A stretch of DNA of 64,000 bases from Stenopsyche tienmushanensis. Taxonomy: Eukaryota > Arthropoda > Insecta > Trichoptera > Stenopsychidae. Shown here piece by piece: positions 34,844 through 45,570 of the stretch. Numbering within the stretch: position 1 is the stretch's first letter; every line of letters begins with the position of its first letter. A model generated the notes under the pieces. That model saw only the letters and a program-made list of their open reading frames with translations, was not told the origin of the DNA and searched no databases. The stretch is from assembly GCA_008973525.1 (NCBI GenBank), contig WACJ01000501.1:2232001-2296000 (forward strand), read 5' to 3'. The position numbers were made by a program, and so were the translations under genes.

Positions 34844-35063
34844 TTTCATGGAAATCCGACTGGAGTCAAAAGCTGGTGCAAATGGCAGAAAACCATTGCT
34901 TTAAAAAATATCCAAAGCTTGAAGACCTGACTCCATTTCTTGGCCAAAAGATAACACAACATCTCTTACTGATTTGTAAAGATTTGTCCAGTGATGAATT
35001 ACTTCAAAGATGCCTGGATGACCGTATCCAAAATTTTAATGAATGTTTTAACTCGGTGTTTTA
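34844..35063 (+). pseudogene. Mutator-like transposase fragment
   Basis: Two frames give collinear matches to the Mutator-like transposase domain that is common as gene-like copies in arthropod genomes. First HGNPTGVKSWCKWQKT (34847-34894), where the family has a Cys/His-x-(E/G)-x2-SWC block, then after a shift of frame LICKDLSSDELLQRCLDDR and QNFNECFNSV (about 34970-35060), where the family reads LS-x2-LL-x-RCL-x3-TQN-x-NES-x-N. The frameshift and the stop at 35062 make it a remnant. Assignment rests on recalled family patterns; a profile search would settle it. Confidence 0.55.
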
Positions 35064-35887
35064 ATTCTGGTGTAAAAATCATTGATATTTAATAATGACT
35101 ACAGCTTTTTTTGGAAGAAGATGAATACATTAAATATAATTATTAGCACCAACTGTTAAGTCTTTGCTGAAAATATCGATGAAGCGCGGGTCGCGTGGCA
35201 GAACCGTAAGAGTCTTTCTTAGACAAAAGTAGCTCGTTTTTGCCCGAAAACAACCGTTAGTCGAAGATAATCAACTTTCAAAGTAAGTCGCGTTGAAACT
35301 TTAAACGGGATTATCTCGAAACTGCATATTCAAAATGTTCGCCAGTTGTAGCTTAAAGAGTTGTTGATCTATCTGACTGAAATTTTGGAATGTTTCTCAC
35401 TATAATATTATCTAATAAACTAAACTAAAGTTTTAAGGTTTTCGCGTAAATAATTTTTTTTTTGGATAAAAATTATAAAGAAAATGTTAAAAAATATGAA
35501 AATTCAACTAAAAAGCCTATTTAATTTTTAATTTTGTGTTTTTTTAAATTTTTATAGCTTAGTCGACTGCCTATACATATTAAAAATCAAAAAATATTTC
35601 CATTTTCGATTTCAGTTCAACAGAAAACCTTCGACAAAAGGCGAGCCGTTTGATACCATGAGAAAAGGCGCCTAATAGAATACCGTATAACTCCGCCATT
35701 TTGTTTTTGTTTTTTTAAAAAATAAAATAAATTGGCACAGGTTGTAGTAAAATAATGTCAAAAATTTAAAATGATACGATTATTTTATCGCCATTAAAAA
35801 AATCATGAAAGTTGAGGAAGATGATCGGAAACCAATTATACTATCATATAAAAATCTTAGATACAATGTAAATGCGACATTGATCAG
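35064..35887. other. Non-coding stretch, possible continuation of the Mutator-like remnant
   Basis: 35168-35215 can be read NIDEARVAWQNRKSLS, which could be a decayed continuation, but this is weak. The rest is A/T-rich with no recognised feature. Confidence 0.3.
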
Positions 35888-36062
35888 AGAAGCCGGTCGC
35901 GGGAAGATCAGGCTCTTCCCGCGGCCAAGACGATCGGTCGAACCCCAAGACTGGTTTTGAAACTTTAATATTTTTTTTATATCATTTTTGTCGTATTTTA
36001 GTGCTTATATAACTTTGACTGGCGTTTATTTGACGCCTAGTAGAGTAGTGTACTGTAGTGGC
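35888..36062 (-). repeat. Inverted partner of 30301-30650 with strong stem-loop
   Basis: Arms 35895-35907 and 35914-35926 (GGTCGCGGGAAGA / TCTTCCCGCGGCC) pair over 13 bases with one G-T pair and a 6-base loop. The following GACGATCGGTCG and, further on, ACTTTGACTGGC match 30597-30622 and 30340-30355 in reverse. Possibly a second LTR family related to the main one through this hairpin. Confidence 0.5.
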
Positions 36063-36888
36063 TTCATTATCCACTTTTTTGCAAAATTTACCCGTTAAGA
36101 AAAAAAATATTAAACGCACAAGCTTATTTATATTTTAAAAGTATTTTTTAAGTGAAAAATATATAGGCGCAGTAGGGCAAATTGGACTAAACGAGACGGA
36201 AAATGAAACTTTAAATATCACTTGGTTGAAAATAGAGGAAAACTCGCTTGTAATTTTTCCATCTCCCTTGGGTGCATCATAAGCATATTGTGCGCATGCG
36301 CCGTGCGCATTGTGTGTATACGTAACGTAATGCAATAAGTAGCACTTTTTATATATTACACAAACACATATCTTTTGGCAAACAATTGCCACTGTGTAAA
36401 ATGGAGTAAAAGGCAAGTACAGATCTTGTATCTTGAACGAAATTAAGTATCAAATCAGTCAATAAAGGGCAGGGCATAAAAATAATCATATTTTAAATAA
36501 ACAAATGGAAAAAATTAAGCGCTCTCACAAGATTTTTTTTTATTGAAGCTTCTAATGAATTATGATTGATATTTTTATGGTTCAAATGACACACCCCATT
36601 GTCGATTCAAACTGTTATGTCGCAATCAAAACCATCTGAAAAGTCGCAAAAAGGTCCGAGCGGAAGAGGTTAACACTGTAAACGTCTTCCGCGATCGAAT
36701 CTTTCATTCATCGCCTTAATCGCCCGTCATAAAACCATGACGAAATTCAATATCTGGCCAAAGTCCCAGCCGATAAGGTTTCCATTCAACTTGTTGGACG
36801 CCCCTCAGGAAGTGCTTCTCTTTGGCGGTGTGTTTACTCGCTCGTCCCCTTCCGGTTTTCCCCTGGGGGAGGCCACCTCCCCCGGCTT

Positions 36889-36914
36889 CGCGGAAAGCGT
36901 CCAAGCTTTCCGCG
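36889..36914. other. Perfect 10-bp stem-loop
   Basis: CGCGGAAAGC, six-base loop GTCCAA, then the exact complement GCTTTCCGCG. Immediately upstream GGGGGAGGCCACCTCCCCC (about 36866-36884) forms another stem. Function unknown. Confidence 0.6.
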
Positions 36915-37763
36915 ATAAGGGCGCACCATCAAGAAAAAAATGACCCGCCCCATTACTGTTATGATAAGGTGGCTCCGGCTATTCCAACCCCTTTTTTTAT
37001 TTTCGCTGTTTATTGTTCTTGAGCAAGTGCCCGAAGAGAACCGGGGCGATTTGACGCGAGGGGTGGATTTATCTCTCTGGCAACGCTTTGTGCCCGGGCC
37101 ACGAACGAAAGGATTATTTCGTCAAATTTAGATGAACTCCTCTCAAGGTTGGTGCACCCGCTCATATATTACTTTTTCTTTTTGCAAGACACCCGCTTAA
37201 TGCCCCGAGAGGTTGTGGGAGGCGGTTATCTTACACCCACAAAATATTATTTTCCAGGCGCTCCAGATGACGTCTTTAAAACGCGAAACACTTTAATTAA
37301 ACGAGGGCATGAAAATAAATTCCAAGAATAGCGAAATATATTTTTTTAAATGTTCATCTTGCAGCATCAAATGCATGCAATAATGCTCAGCAGAAAATAT
37401 TCGCCATTGTAATTTTAAGTACTCTCAAATTCTCAGGGATAAAAATAATTCGGTTCCATGATAATAATGCTTTAAATATTAAACTTTTTTTAAAAATTGT
37501 TGCTTTTTGTTTGATGGTGCTAGATAAGAAGGACATGGTGGACATGCTTGCCATTCAAATTGCATCTTTTTCAAATCATTTCTTCAATAGATTACTTAAA
37601 CGACTCAACTCTTCATAATATACATTGTTTTGAAGTTTTAGTTGACCAATTACAGACTATTTAATATCTATTATTAACAATTCGATTCTTAAAATGTATT
37701 CTCATAAACTCAAATATTAAGTATCGGGGGCTCTTAGCTCACTAAACAAATCACTGTATTGCC

Positions 37764-37817
37764 TTCGTCGCTGCGACATTCTCCGATTGCCGCTTTGTTC
37801 CGCTGCGGAAACTGCAC
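37764..37817 (+). repeat. GC-rich repeat shared with 13136-13189
   Basis: See 13136-13189. TCGCTGCGACATTCTCCG and CGCTTTGTTCCGCTGCGG are the best conserved parts. Confidence 0.4.
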
Positions 37818-38672
37818 TGGTGGTCACTCAGAGAAGCAACGCTCTGTATCATTACAATGTTCTTGACAATGTTCAGCACTATATAAACATTTCGAAAAAT
37901 ATTGTAACAGTTTATATAAGATTTTGGCTAGGAACAATTTCTTATGTACTACAAATTGACGAAAATTAGCTTTAATGATTTTCAAATTCAGTTCAATTAG
38001 ACTTAATTATGCTTGATAAAGGAACTTACTATCATGAAGTATCTTAGCTGAGAATATTTTTTAGAAGTCTAAAATGGAATATCTAAATGAGAAAGTCACT
38101 TTTGTTATTTACTAATCACTTTAGTCCTCTTTTTGGCGTTTTTTTATTCTATCGAAAGGTCTTATTCTATCTACTTTGTACTCTTCGACCCAATAAAGCC
38201 CAATATAAGTTTTTGATTTGAATGTTTTTTAAAGAAGAATTTGAATTAAAATTGGATATTGAGTCAACCCTTCTATAGCGTCGAGATAGGGACCACGCTA
38301 GAAAAAAAAACACTATAGAAAGTTAGACATCTATTAGGTTTTAGGTTAAGTTTTCTTCCTTGAATCCATTATCAACATGGCTAAGAAATAAAAATAATAA
38401 AAGAGAAAGAGTTTATTATGTTATTAGATATAAAATAATGTTATTATTAATATTAATGAACATGCACGTATTGCATAATCAAATAGTTTTATTTTAAAAA
38501 TAATAGAATGATGAAAAAGCGTTTTTTAATGCAATTAAACAGCTGCAAACGCTATAATAAAAAAAACTCTATAGAAGTGGATACTATAGAAGGATTAACT
38601 GTATAGGGCGTTGATTTTTTTTGAATAAATTAATCAAATATGCATTAAAATTATCGGATAAACGGTGACAAT

Positions 38673-39215
38673 TAGGGAATCCAATCCCGGGATCCCGTGA
38701 TCAAGGACAGTTTTAAGTGCTCATGAATCCCGGGATTAGTAAACGTAATCCCAAAAAATTCGGGATTGAAAATTTTGTCTAATAGAAATCTAGCTAGTAA
38801 GTTGAGACATTCCCACCAAAATCTGGACGCTTAGAAACAGTGGCGTAAATACTAATTGGCGAACTTGGACGACGCCTAGGGGCAGTAACTGTCTAATCTA
38901 TTTACAGTACATAAATTTTTTTCAAATTGTTATAATAACCTTTCCCTACCGGTGATGTATTTACTACACCTCGGTTCTAATAATGGGAATATCGATATGA
39001 ATTATAATAGATACGGGCTTCAGAATTTCTGTATTCTTCCATAATATAATTACAAATCAAATCAAAGTATTGTAGTAAAAAAAATATTCATCTGCAGCGA
39101 CGGAAATAAATAATTTGTCGGGAAATCGGGAATTTTGCGAATTTTAGTCCGTGTCTCGGCAGAAAGGAATTTTATCAGTCGCATTGATGGTGTTATACAA
39201 AAATGGGGGCTAGCA
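38673..39215 (+). mobile_element. hAT-like element, left part
   Basis: Starts TAGGGAATCCAATCCCGGGA and holds repeated (A)ATCCCGGGATT words within the first 100 bp, typical subterminal sites of hAT elements. From about 38735 to 39215 it matches the reverse complement of 51387-51065 (for example ATTTACTACACCTCG and CATCTGCAGCGACGGAAATA). The coding part in this copy is broken beyond reading. The right end was not found. Confidence 0.55.
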
Positions 39216-41629
39216 TTTAAATATCTGATGACTAGGGATTCTATGTCGAGACATCCCGGGACTTTCGGGCTTTTTATTTTAAATAAAATATGCAAAAATA
39301 TTGCAAGGTTGTTCATTGAAAGCCATCGTATTCTTCCAGCATCTTATGATTTGTATGTGTAAGAACTTATAGGTTAACCAGTGATAGAACAAGTTGATAA
39401 AAAAGGTCGCAAACTCGCTATTAGATACGCTCACCCAAGTGGCCCGATGGGGGAGCATTCACTCATTTTTTGGAGATTTGGAGGGCATACTCGCTTCAAT
39501 ATCATGTGTATATTTTAGTTCGCAATCTTAAAACAAACTATGACAATGCATTTAAGTAATTTAATATAAATACTTTCTAAAAAGCATTTTTTAAAAGATC
39601 ATTTATCAGACCCATACACATTCCGCATAAAAATATGTATCTCTGGAAGAAATATTTTTTCATTGCAAACGCTTGTTATTAAAAGAGTTTCCACCGTTCG
39701 TATACAAGTCTCAGAGAAAAATATTTGCTATCAAAACGAACATTCACTCAAAGTTATTCAATAAGCACGAATGATGCCCGGCGAATTTGGATGGCAATAC
39801 ACCATTAATGGATTTCTAATGTGAATTTAGATTACAGTATTCTGTATCGTAATTAATGTTCCCTGAAGGTACATGTCCAATGTGCCTTGAAAGTGAAATC
39901 AGAATTAATGACACGAGATTGAATCGACACTGTCGTTAAGAGGTCAAAGCAATCACCTCAATATTATTGCCAAAAAGAGGTGATATTCGATTGATTTAAA
40001 TTTTCAGTTCGTTGAATCTGTGAAAACGCATAAATCTAGATTAGCGTTATTTTTATAGAACGCCTTTGTATAAAGTCCGAGCACCTATTTTGCAAGCACA
40101 TTTGCGAAATTGGATCAGACAGAGAGAGTTTGCTTAAAAATACTTTTATTATACACGCTGGAAGAGATAAAGCAAAACAATAAAGATGATGTCAAAAGAT
40201 ATAAGTCTTTCATGGTGAAGAAGCACATAAATTTCGTTGTTATCCACCGTTAAAGCACCCGTAGATACACGCCATTATGTCTATACCTAAGCGTATTCCT
40301 TCGTCACGTTATGATTTATTTGGAAATTTATCCTTTAATCATAATACACATTTGGATGGCATTTTAATCTGATTCGTTGCGGAACACATTTTTCATGAAG
40401 TTCAATATTTGAATAAGCATTTCCATAACTCTTTTCCGTTCGGGAGACTTTCGGACGTCCGAATAGAGTGGAGAGATTTTCGTCACTTATATTCCAGTCT
40501 GTGGAAAGAGCAAAGTTGACCTGTCAGATGGTGCTTTATCCCAAATCTGGGAGCTTTGAAAGCCCGAAAGCTCTCTATGCTATGTGGACATTTTATGCGC
40601 TTGGAACTTTGTAAGTTCTAATTGCATTTATTCTCTCCTCGCAGAGGAAGATTGATCATCTCTTTGATGTTGTTATATTACCATAACTTATTTTTTATTC
40701 AATTATTGTGAAAAAACTAGGATAAAGTCGAAATGCTTTTAAGTATAATGCGATCCTTATTCAATAATATTAAATAAATTCAATTATATTATATGATATC
40801 CATACACTAATTTTTACGCTTGCGAACATCATTATACGATGGGTCTAGATTCTTTTCATATTTTCAAAACTTATATAAGACTTTTAAGAATATATCTTCC
40901 AAAGAAATTTACAAAATTCCTATAAGTGACGTTGGCAACTAAGCCGGTTATTACGGATATTTCATGTTGTAATTAATCAACTTACTTTAAATTTTGTATA
41001 AACCTTTTTTGTATAACTTTCTATTGTTCCTACCAGATTTATATAAAATTTTATTTTTAACCATTTAAAAAAATTAAAACTGGGAAAAAATATTGTTTAA
41101 AAACAGTCGGCATTTTGTAAAATATTTTTTTTTTTTGAAGTGGGAACTTTTTTAATTAATAATATTTTTTTTAGATGACTAGAAGAACTAAAATCGTGTT
41201 AACCAGGACACATCCTTTTTTTACCCCTTGCAGTTTATCAGTCAATAACTTTTTCAATTTTTTTTTTTTTTTTCTTTTTTAAAATATCAATGAATATCTG
41301 GTAAAAAAATGTATGTTAAAAATATTTTTTTGTTTTTTTTTATTATCGAACTTGAAAAAACACCCAAAATGGTGGCTTTAGACTAGAATACCACCTAAAA
41401 TGACAATGAAATCCCAGATAACCTAAAATAATTATCCAGATAACGGCAAAATATAGATATAATAAGTTGGACTCATTTTGTAATTTTCAGGTTTACATAA
41501 AACCCTTTTGGTACCTGTGCACATTACAATGTACAGTAATTTTAAATGTTTTTTGTAGGATAGTTTACGTATAATTGTATTTGGGAAATTTTGTATATCG
41601 TAGTGTACATCTTATTCATTCTGTTGGTA
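39216..41629. other. Non-coding stretch
   Basis: 39435-39462 is a weak third copy of the GGGTGAGCGTTC repeat (here GGGGGAGCATTC). 41040-41350 is dominated by A and T homopolymers. 40920-40970 contains GACGTTGGCAACTAAG, a mariner-like word, but no second end was found. No gene recognised. Confidence 0.45.
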
Positions 41630-43070
41630 TGTCGTGGTAACAGTACGGCTTCCGTGCAGGCCGGTCCACAATTGATGCTGTCACCGAGATCGTTGACACA
41701 GTGAGACAGGCGTAGGGTGACAGTGTCAAGGCAAGCAAACATGTGGTTATGATAGCCATGGACGTCAAGAACGCCTTTAACTTCACAAGCTGGCACTTGA
41801 TAAACAGGGCCTTAAAGGAAATTGACGTCCCAGGACACTAGTATATGCAGAAACCGACGGGACGGTACTCGGATCCACCCTGTGGAACGTAATGCACGAT
41901 GGCTTATTGAGGACACCGCTCATGGAGGGCGCCAAGATGTCGCAATACTAAGTCACCACCATAACAAGATCACTACAAGCAACCTGCGAGGACACGTTGA
42001 GGAGGGTCAGGAGCTGGCTAGTGGGGGCTGCTTTACTCTTCTTAACTAGGTATAGGAAGCTCGCGCCTCCACCCCCGAGTATCGAGAATTGCAAGATCAA
42101 GTTCTCTCAAGATCCATTCGCTACTTGGGGGTGAAAATTAACTACAAGCTCCGTTTTGTTGCACATACGGAGAAGGCTGTAACAAAGGCGGCTAGTATTG
42201 CAGAAGATCTAGCCGCCAGGTTGACGCCCAACATCGGAGGCCCAAAGACAAACCGAAGAAGACTCTACAACGAGGTAGTACACTTGACACTATTGTATGG
42301 AGCACCGATATGGGCCGAGGCACTACGCTTCGAAAGGGCCAGGCTAAATCTGTCTGGAGTACAGAGGAAAAAGGCGGTTAGAGTCGCAGCAGCACAGTGT
42401 CAGAAGACGCAGTCCTGGCACTGACTACCATACCGCCAATCGACCTGCTCGCAAAACAAACAAAAAAATATTCACACTGGAGCTTACCATGGCAAAATGG
42501 AAGTCTCAATGAGACAGCTTCGCCAAAGGTCGATGGACACATCGACTCATTCTGAACCTGAAGACCTGGGCATCCAGAAAACACGGCCAACATGGCCACC
42601 ACCTCACCCAGGCATTCACTGGACACGGTTATTACGGTAGCTACCTTTAAAATATTCATAAAGAGACCGGTTAGGAATGTCACCACTGCGGAGCAAAGCT
42701 GGACGACGCTGTACACACGCTATTCGACTGCCTGGTTTGGAGCATAGAGAGATGCGCACTGCGGGAGGAGCTTGAAATTAATTCACTCTCTCCCAGCAAC
42801 ATGGTCCCTACGATGCTAACCAATGTCACAGGGCATAGAACGCTGTGTGCGAGGCGTCGGACACGCATTGAAACATCCTCCGCCTCAACCCATGAGCGAG
42901 AACATCCAGCAGGGCATACAAGGGGTCCTGAGGAAGAAACGGAAAAAAACTCCAGAATAGGGTAGGATAACACGAAGTGTTGGCGCGCTTCGCGATAACA
43001 TGAGGCCCAAGAGGGACACAAAGCCACCAACCACGAGCAATAATTAACGGTAGCCGGGTGGTTCTATGAA
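41630..43070 (+). mobile_element. R1-clade-like LINE, second family, most complete copy
   Basis: Collinear blocks in shifting frames: QYGFRAGRSTIDAV and AMDVKNAFNF (RT blocks, the latter at 41758-41784 with its catalytic-region Asp), VLGSTLWNVMHDGLLRTPL, an RT active site that is deleted or scrambled, then YLGVKI, LLYGAPIWAEAL (in the open frame 42089-42424), ALTTIPPIDLLA, GHG, and a Cys-His end (Cys codons at 42678, 42687 and 42729). This is the order in R1-type ORF2. Truncated in the RT at the 5' side. Antisense frames at 42378-42716 and 42680-43155 are shadows. Confidence 0.8.
42089..42424 (+). pseudogene. R1-like ORF2 thumb region, 111-codon open part
   Basis: IRYLGVKINYKLRF, RLTPNIGGPKTNRRRLY, LLYGAPIWAEAL and VQRKKAVRVAAA are the usual blocks after the RT active site of R1-type LINEs (YLGV, P-N-x-GGP-x3-RR, LLYGAPIWA, VQR-x2-ALRV). 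It is the longest intact coding piece of this copy and ends where the next block continues in another frame. Confidence 0.8.
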
Positions 43071-43261
43071 AGTAATTTAAAAATATTAAAATGCATGTTT
43101 TTTTAAAGTCCTGGAAGGTTGAAATCTGAAGAAGTTCAAAGAACTTAAATTGCATGTATTTTTAAAATGTATAATTAAAAAAATTGCAGTACGATAAAAT
43201 ACAAATAAGCGACTATTATCTTTTTATTTGCGGAGAGGGAGTTAACAGATATGAGACAACG

Positions 43262-43460
43262 GGAAGGACATCTTCCCGCAGCCAAGGCTATCTGACAACT
43301 CTCCATCTTTTGCGCATCACCACTGAACAAAAATCAATGTACGCACAAGAAAAGATAAATTTCATTATTTTAGACGCAATGTGTCTGCAGGAAGATCACT
43401 GACAAATTGACACACTGCGTTTGAAGGACGACAGATTGATGTCGCTGTTAATCTGGCGAA
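43262..43460 (-). mobile_element. LTR fragment (main LTR family), diverged
   Basis: Plus-strand GGGAAGGACATCTTCCCGCA then GCCAAGGCTAT, CTCTCC, GCGCATCACCACTGAACAA, CGCACAAGAAAAG, GCAATGTGTCTGCAGG and GATGTCGCTGTTAATCTGG follow the order of 57907-58120. The half beyond the stem-loop is missing. Confidence 0.65.
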
Positions 43461-45106
43461 TCCTATGTGATATATTTGATTTTTATTAACGACTCAAAGG
43501 ATTAGAGGGAATTTTGAATACATATTCTTACTTGATTAACTTTAGTGATTTGAGACCAAATATTTGATTTAAATTCGAAATAACTTCGGATTTTCACTCA
43601 AAATATTTCAATTAAAAATTTGCTCCCGTGATTTCACTCGGCGAAATATGTAGGTCAATTTCATCAAAATTTCAAACACAAAAGTATTCGAGTGAGAGTA
43701 TTTTTCTTCTCCCCGAGAAGCCTTCATCTCGGAGTACTTCAAATATGTTAATTAATTTGGAGAGTGGATGGTTTTATTTTAATCTGCTTAGTTTTCGCGA
43801 ATTAATATCCTTCAAGCTTTTCATTACCGGTTCCGTTTGAAGGAGGGCCGAGCTCGGAGGACTGATGCTGCGAGCGGAGGATCTCCCCGAGATAAAATTG
43901 TTATTAGGACAGATAAATTAGTTTATTACAGGAGATTACTGTTTGCCGCAATACATATTTATGTGTATCGGGAACGTAAATTATTCATTATGTGGTCGTA
44001 ACGGATACCGAAATTGGGCCCCCAGTCACCATTGTCTGTTTGTACAAAACTACTTCTCTACAAATATTACCAGTTATTTACGCCCTATACTATTATTACA
44101 CCTCATAAATCTATTGTGTGTTAATTATTAGGGGGGGAAATTCGCGATTTCAATGTCGGCAAACGTTTACATTAAATATTGTTTAATGATAACGTATTGT
44201 TTACGAGTTTATATATCATTTAAATTTTACCTACGCTAATTTAATATGGTCGACTTTTCGAAGTAAGGAGTAAGCATACCATCTAGCAGTTACAGTTCAA
44301 ATGAACTACAATTTATTTATAAGCATATTGTGTTTGAAAGAGTACGATTGCCTTCTAGATAACCAAAAATTATGTAAAAGATCAAAAATAAGCGTACCAT
44401 ATGCTTGCATATATAGACAAAGAAAAAGCCTTATATTCAGTGCGGCATCAGCGACTAAGCACACTAACCAAATATTCAAAGGCAACATCTGTTGGTTGTC
44501 AATAAAATATATACTAAAAATCCAAATGACTATTCTTAGTATTAATAAGAATAAATTAGTCCAGAATATAGTATCTTATTAAAAAAATATATGCTTGTGA
44601 TTATAATTGTGGATAACAAATTGATTCATTGAAAAAATACTGCAAAGTTCAAGTCCATTGCCATCATTTGAATAAAAAAAAACACAAATGTTAGAGAATA
44701 CCAAGGAACAAAGAACGGATTAGTGATACACAATTTGGTTTAAGCATAGATTTAGCCTGAATTTTCAAGCTCAAAGTCGCTTAGAAGTTAAAGTTGGTTG
44801 CATACATGTAGTTCATGGATTATGAAATGACGTTGGACAAAGTGCAATAAAGCTTTTAAATTTGCTATAAATAAACAGCAACAAATTATAGATATGAGAA
44901 TCAACGCAGTAATATAACTAAAGTTTGGATTTATGGAAGCTTAGTAAATTCCATTGAAATAAACACATAAAAATGATGATACAAACAAAGTTTGTCTCAA
45001 CATGAAAAGCATGCATTTTTTCATACTTATTTCATGAACTAAAAACTATAAATACCGTGCGCACAGATCTGTGCGTTTCTGTTAATTAGCCTCTAGATGG
45101 GCTTCC
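43461..45106. other. Non-coding stretch; 43620-44160 possible regulatory DNA
   Basis: 43620-44160 is low-copy, with TTAATTAATT, TAATTTGG, CATTGT and TTATTAC words; an open frame of 70 codons at 43628 has no motif. 44400-44440 can be read IDKEKALYSVRHQR, faintly like an RT block (see findings). The rest is bare. 45056-45076 has a palindromic GCGCACAGATCTGTGCG. Confidence 0.35.
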
Positions 45107-45570
45107 ATGATCATACAGATCATAGAAGACAAAGAGAGTACGAATTTATTATCGAATATGCCGAAAAAAGTCTTGAAAGAGGTCGGAATGGCCACAAGTT
45201 CTGTGTGTCCAACTGGTCCACTTTTCGGAACGCTAACACGACAATTGAGCGCCTCGCGATCGGATGTATTGCCTGAACAAGACAAAGTAACCGAGGACCC
45301 TCTTGATTCGAGCTGCTTGTTGATCTTGCTATTCGGGACTATGCCAGCCCGGTTAAGAAAAAGTAAAGTGCAAAACTTGAATTTAATATCCATGTTCGTG
45401 AGGACATGCTCATTTTCAACTTCGAATGGACACTTGTGCTCTGAGTGCAGGGGAGAAGCTAGCTAAAAACTAGCAAACTAGCTCTCATAATGCAAAATGC
45501 CATAAAAGCCGGAGGGAATGGCCACAAGGTTTGTGTGTCCAATCGGTCCGCCTTTCAGATCGTTGATGTA
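45107..45570. repeat. Repeat block related to 60240-60745, with internal duplication
   Basis: GAGCGCCTCGCGATCG (45247-45262) is identical to 60720-60735. 45294-45472 matches 60244-60418 (GACCCTC, GCTATTCGGGA, GTGCAAAACT, GCTCTGAG, GAAGCTAGCTAAA). GGAATGGCCACAAG plus TGTGTGTCCAA occurs twice, at about 45186 and 45516. Open frames of 119 (plus) and 103 (minus) codons cover the block but neither has a recognisable domain, and the sequence is repeated, so I treat it as transposon-derived. Confidence 0.5.

Larger units (their letters stand above)
36063..38672. other. Non-coding stretch
   Basis: No gene recognised. 36740-37130 is GC-moderate and low-copy, with two adjacent hairpins at about 36866-36884 and 36889-36914. 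37764-37817 resembles 13136-13189. 38200-38600 is A/T-rich. Confidence 0.45.

Noticed and set aside
40925..40945. GACGTTGGCAACTAAG, like a mariner end
   Set aside because: No inverted partner within several kilobases and no transposase sequence near by.
42378..43155. Minus-strand frames of 112, 116 and 109 codons
   Set aside because: Antisense to the R1-like LINE at 41630-43070; similar shadows at 23011-23331.
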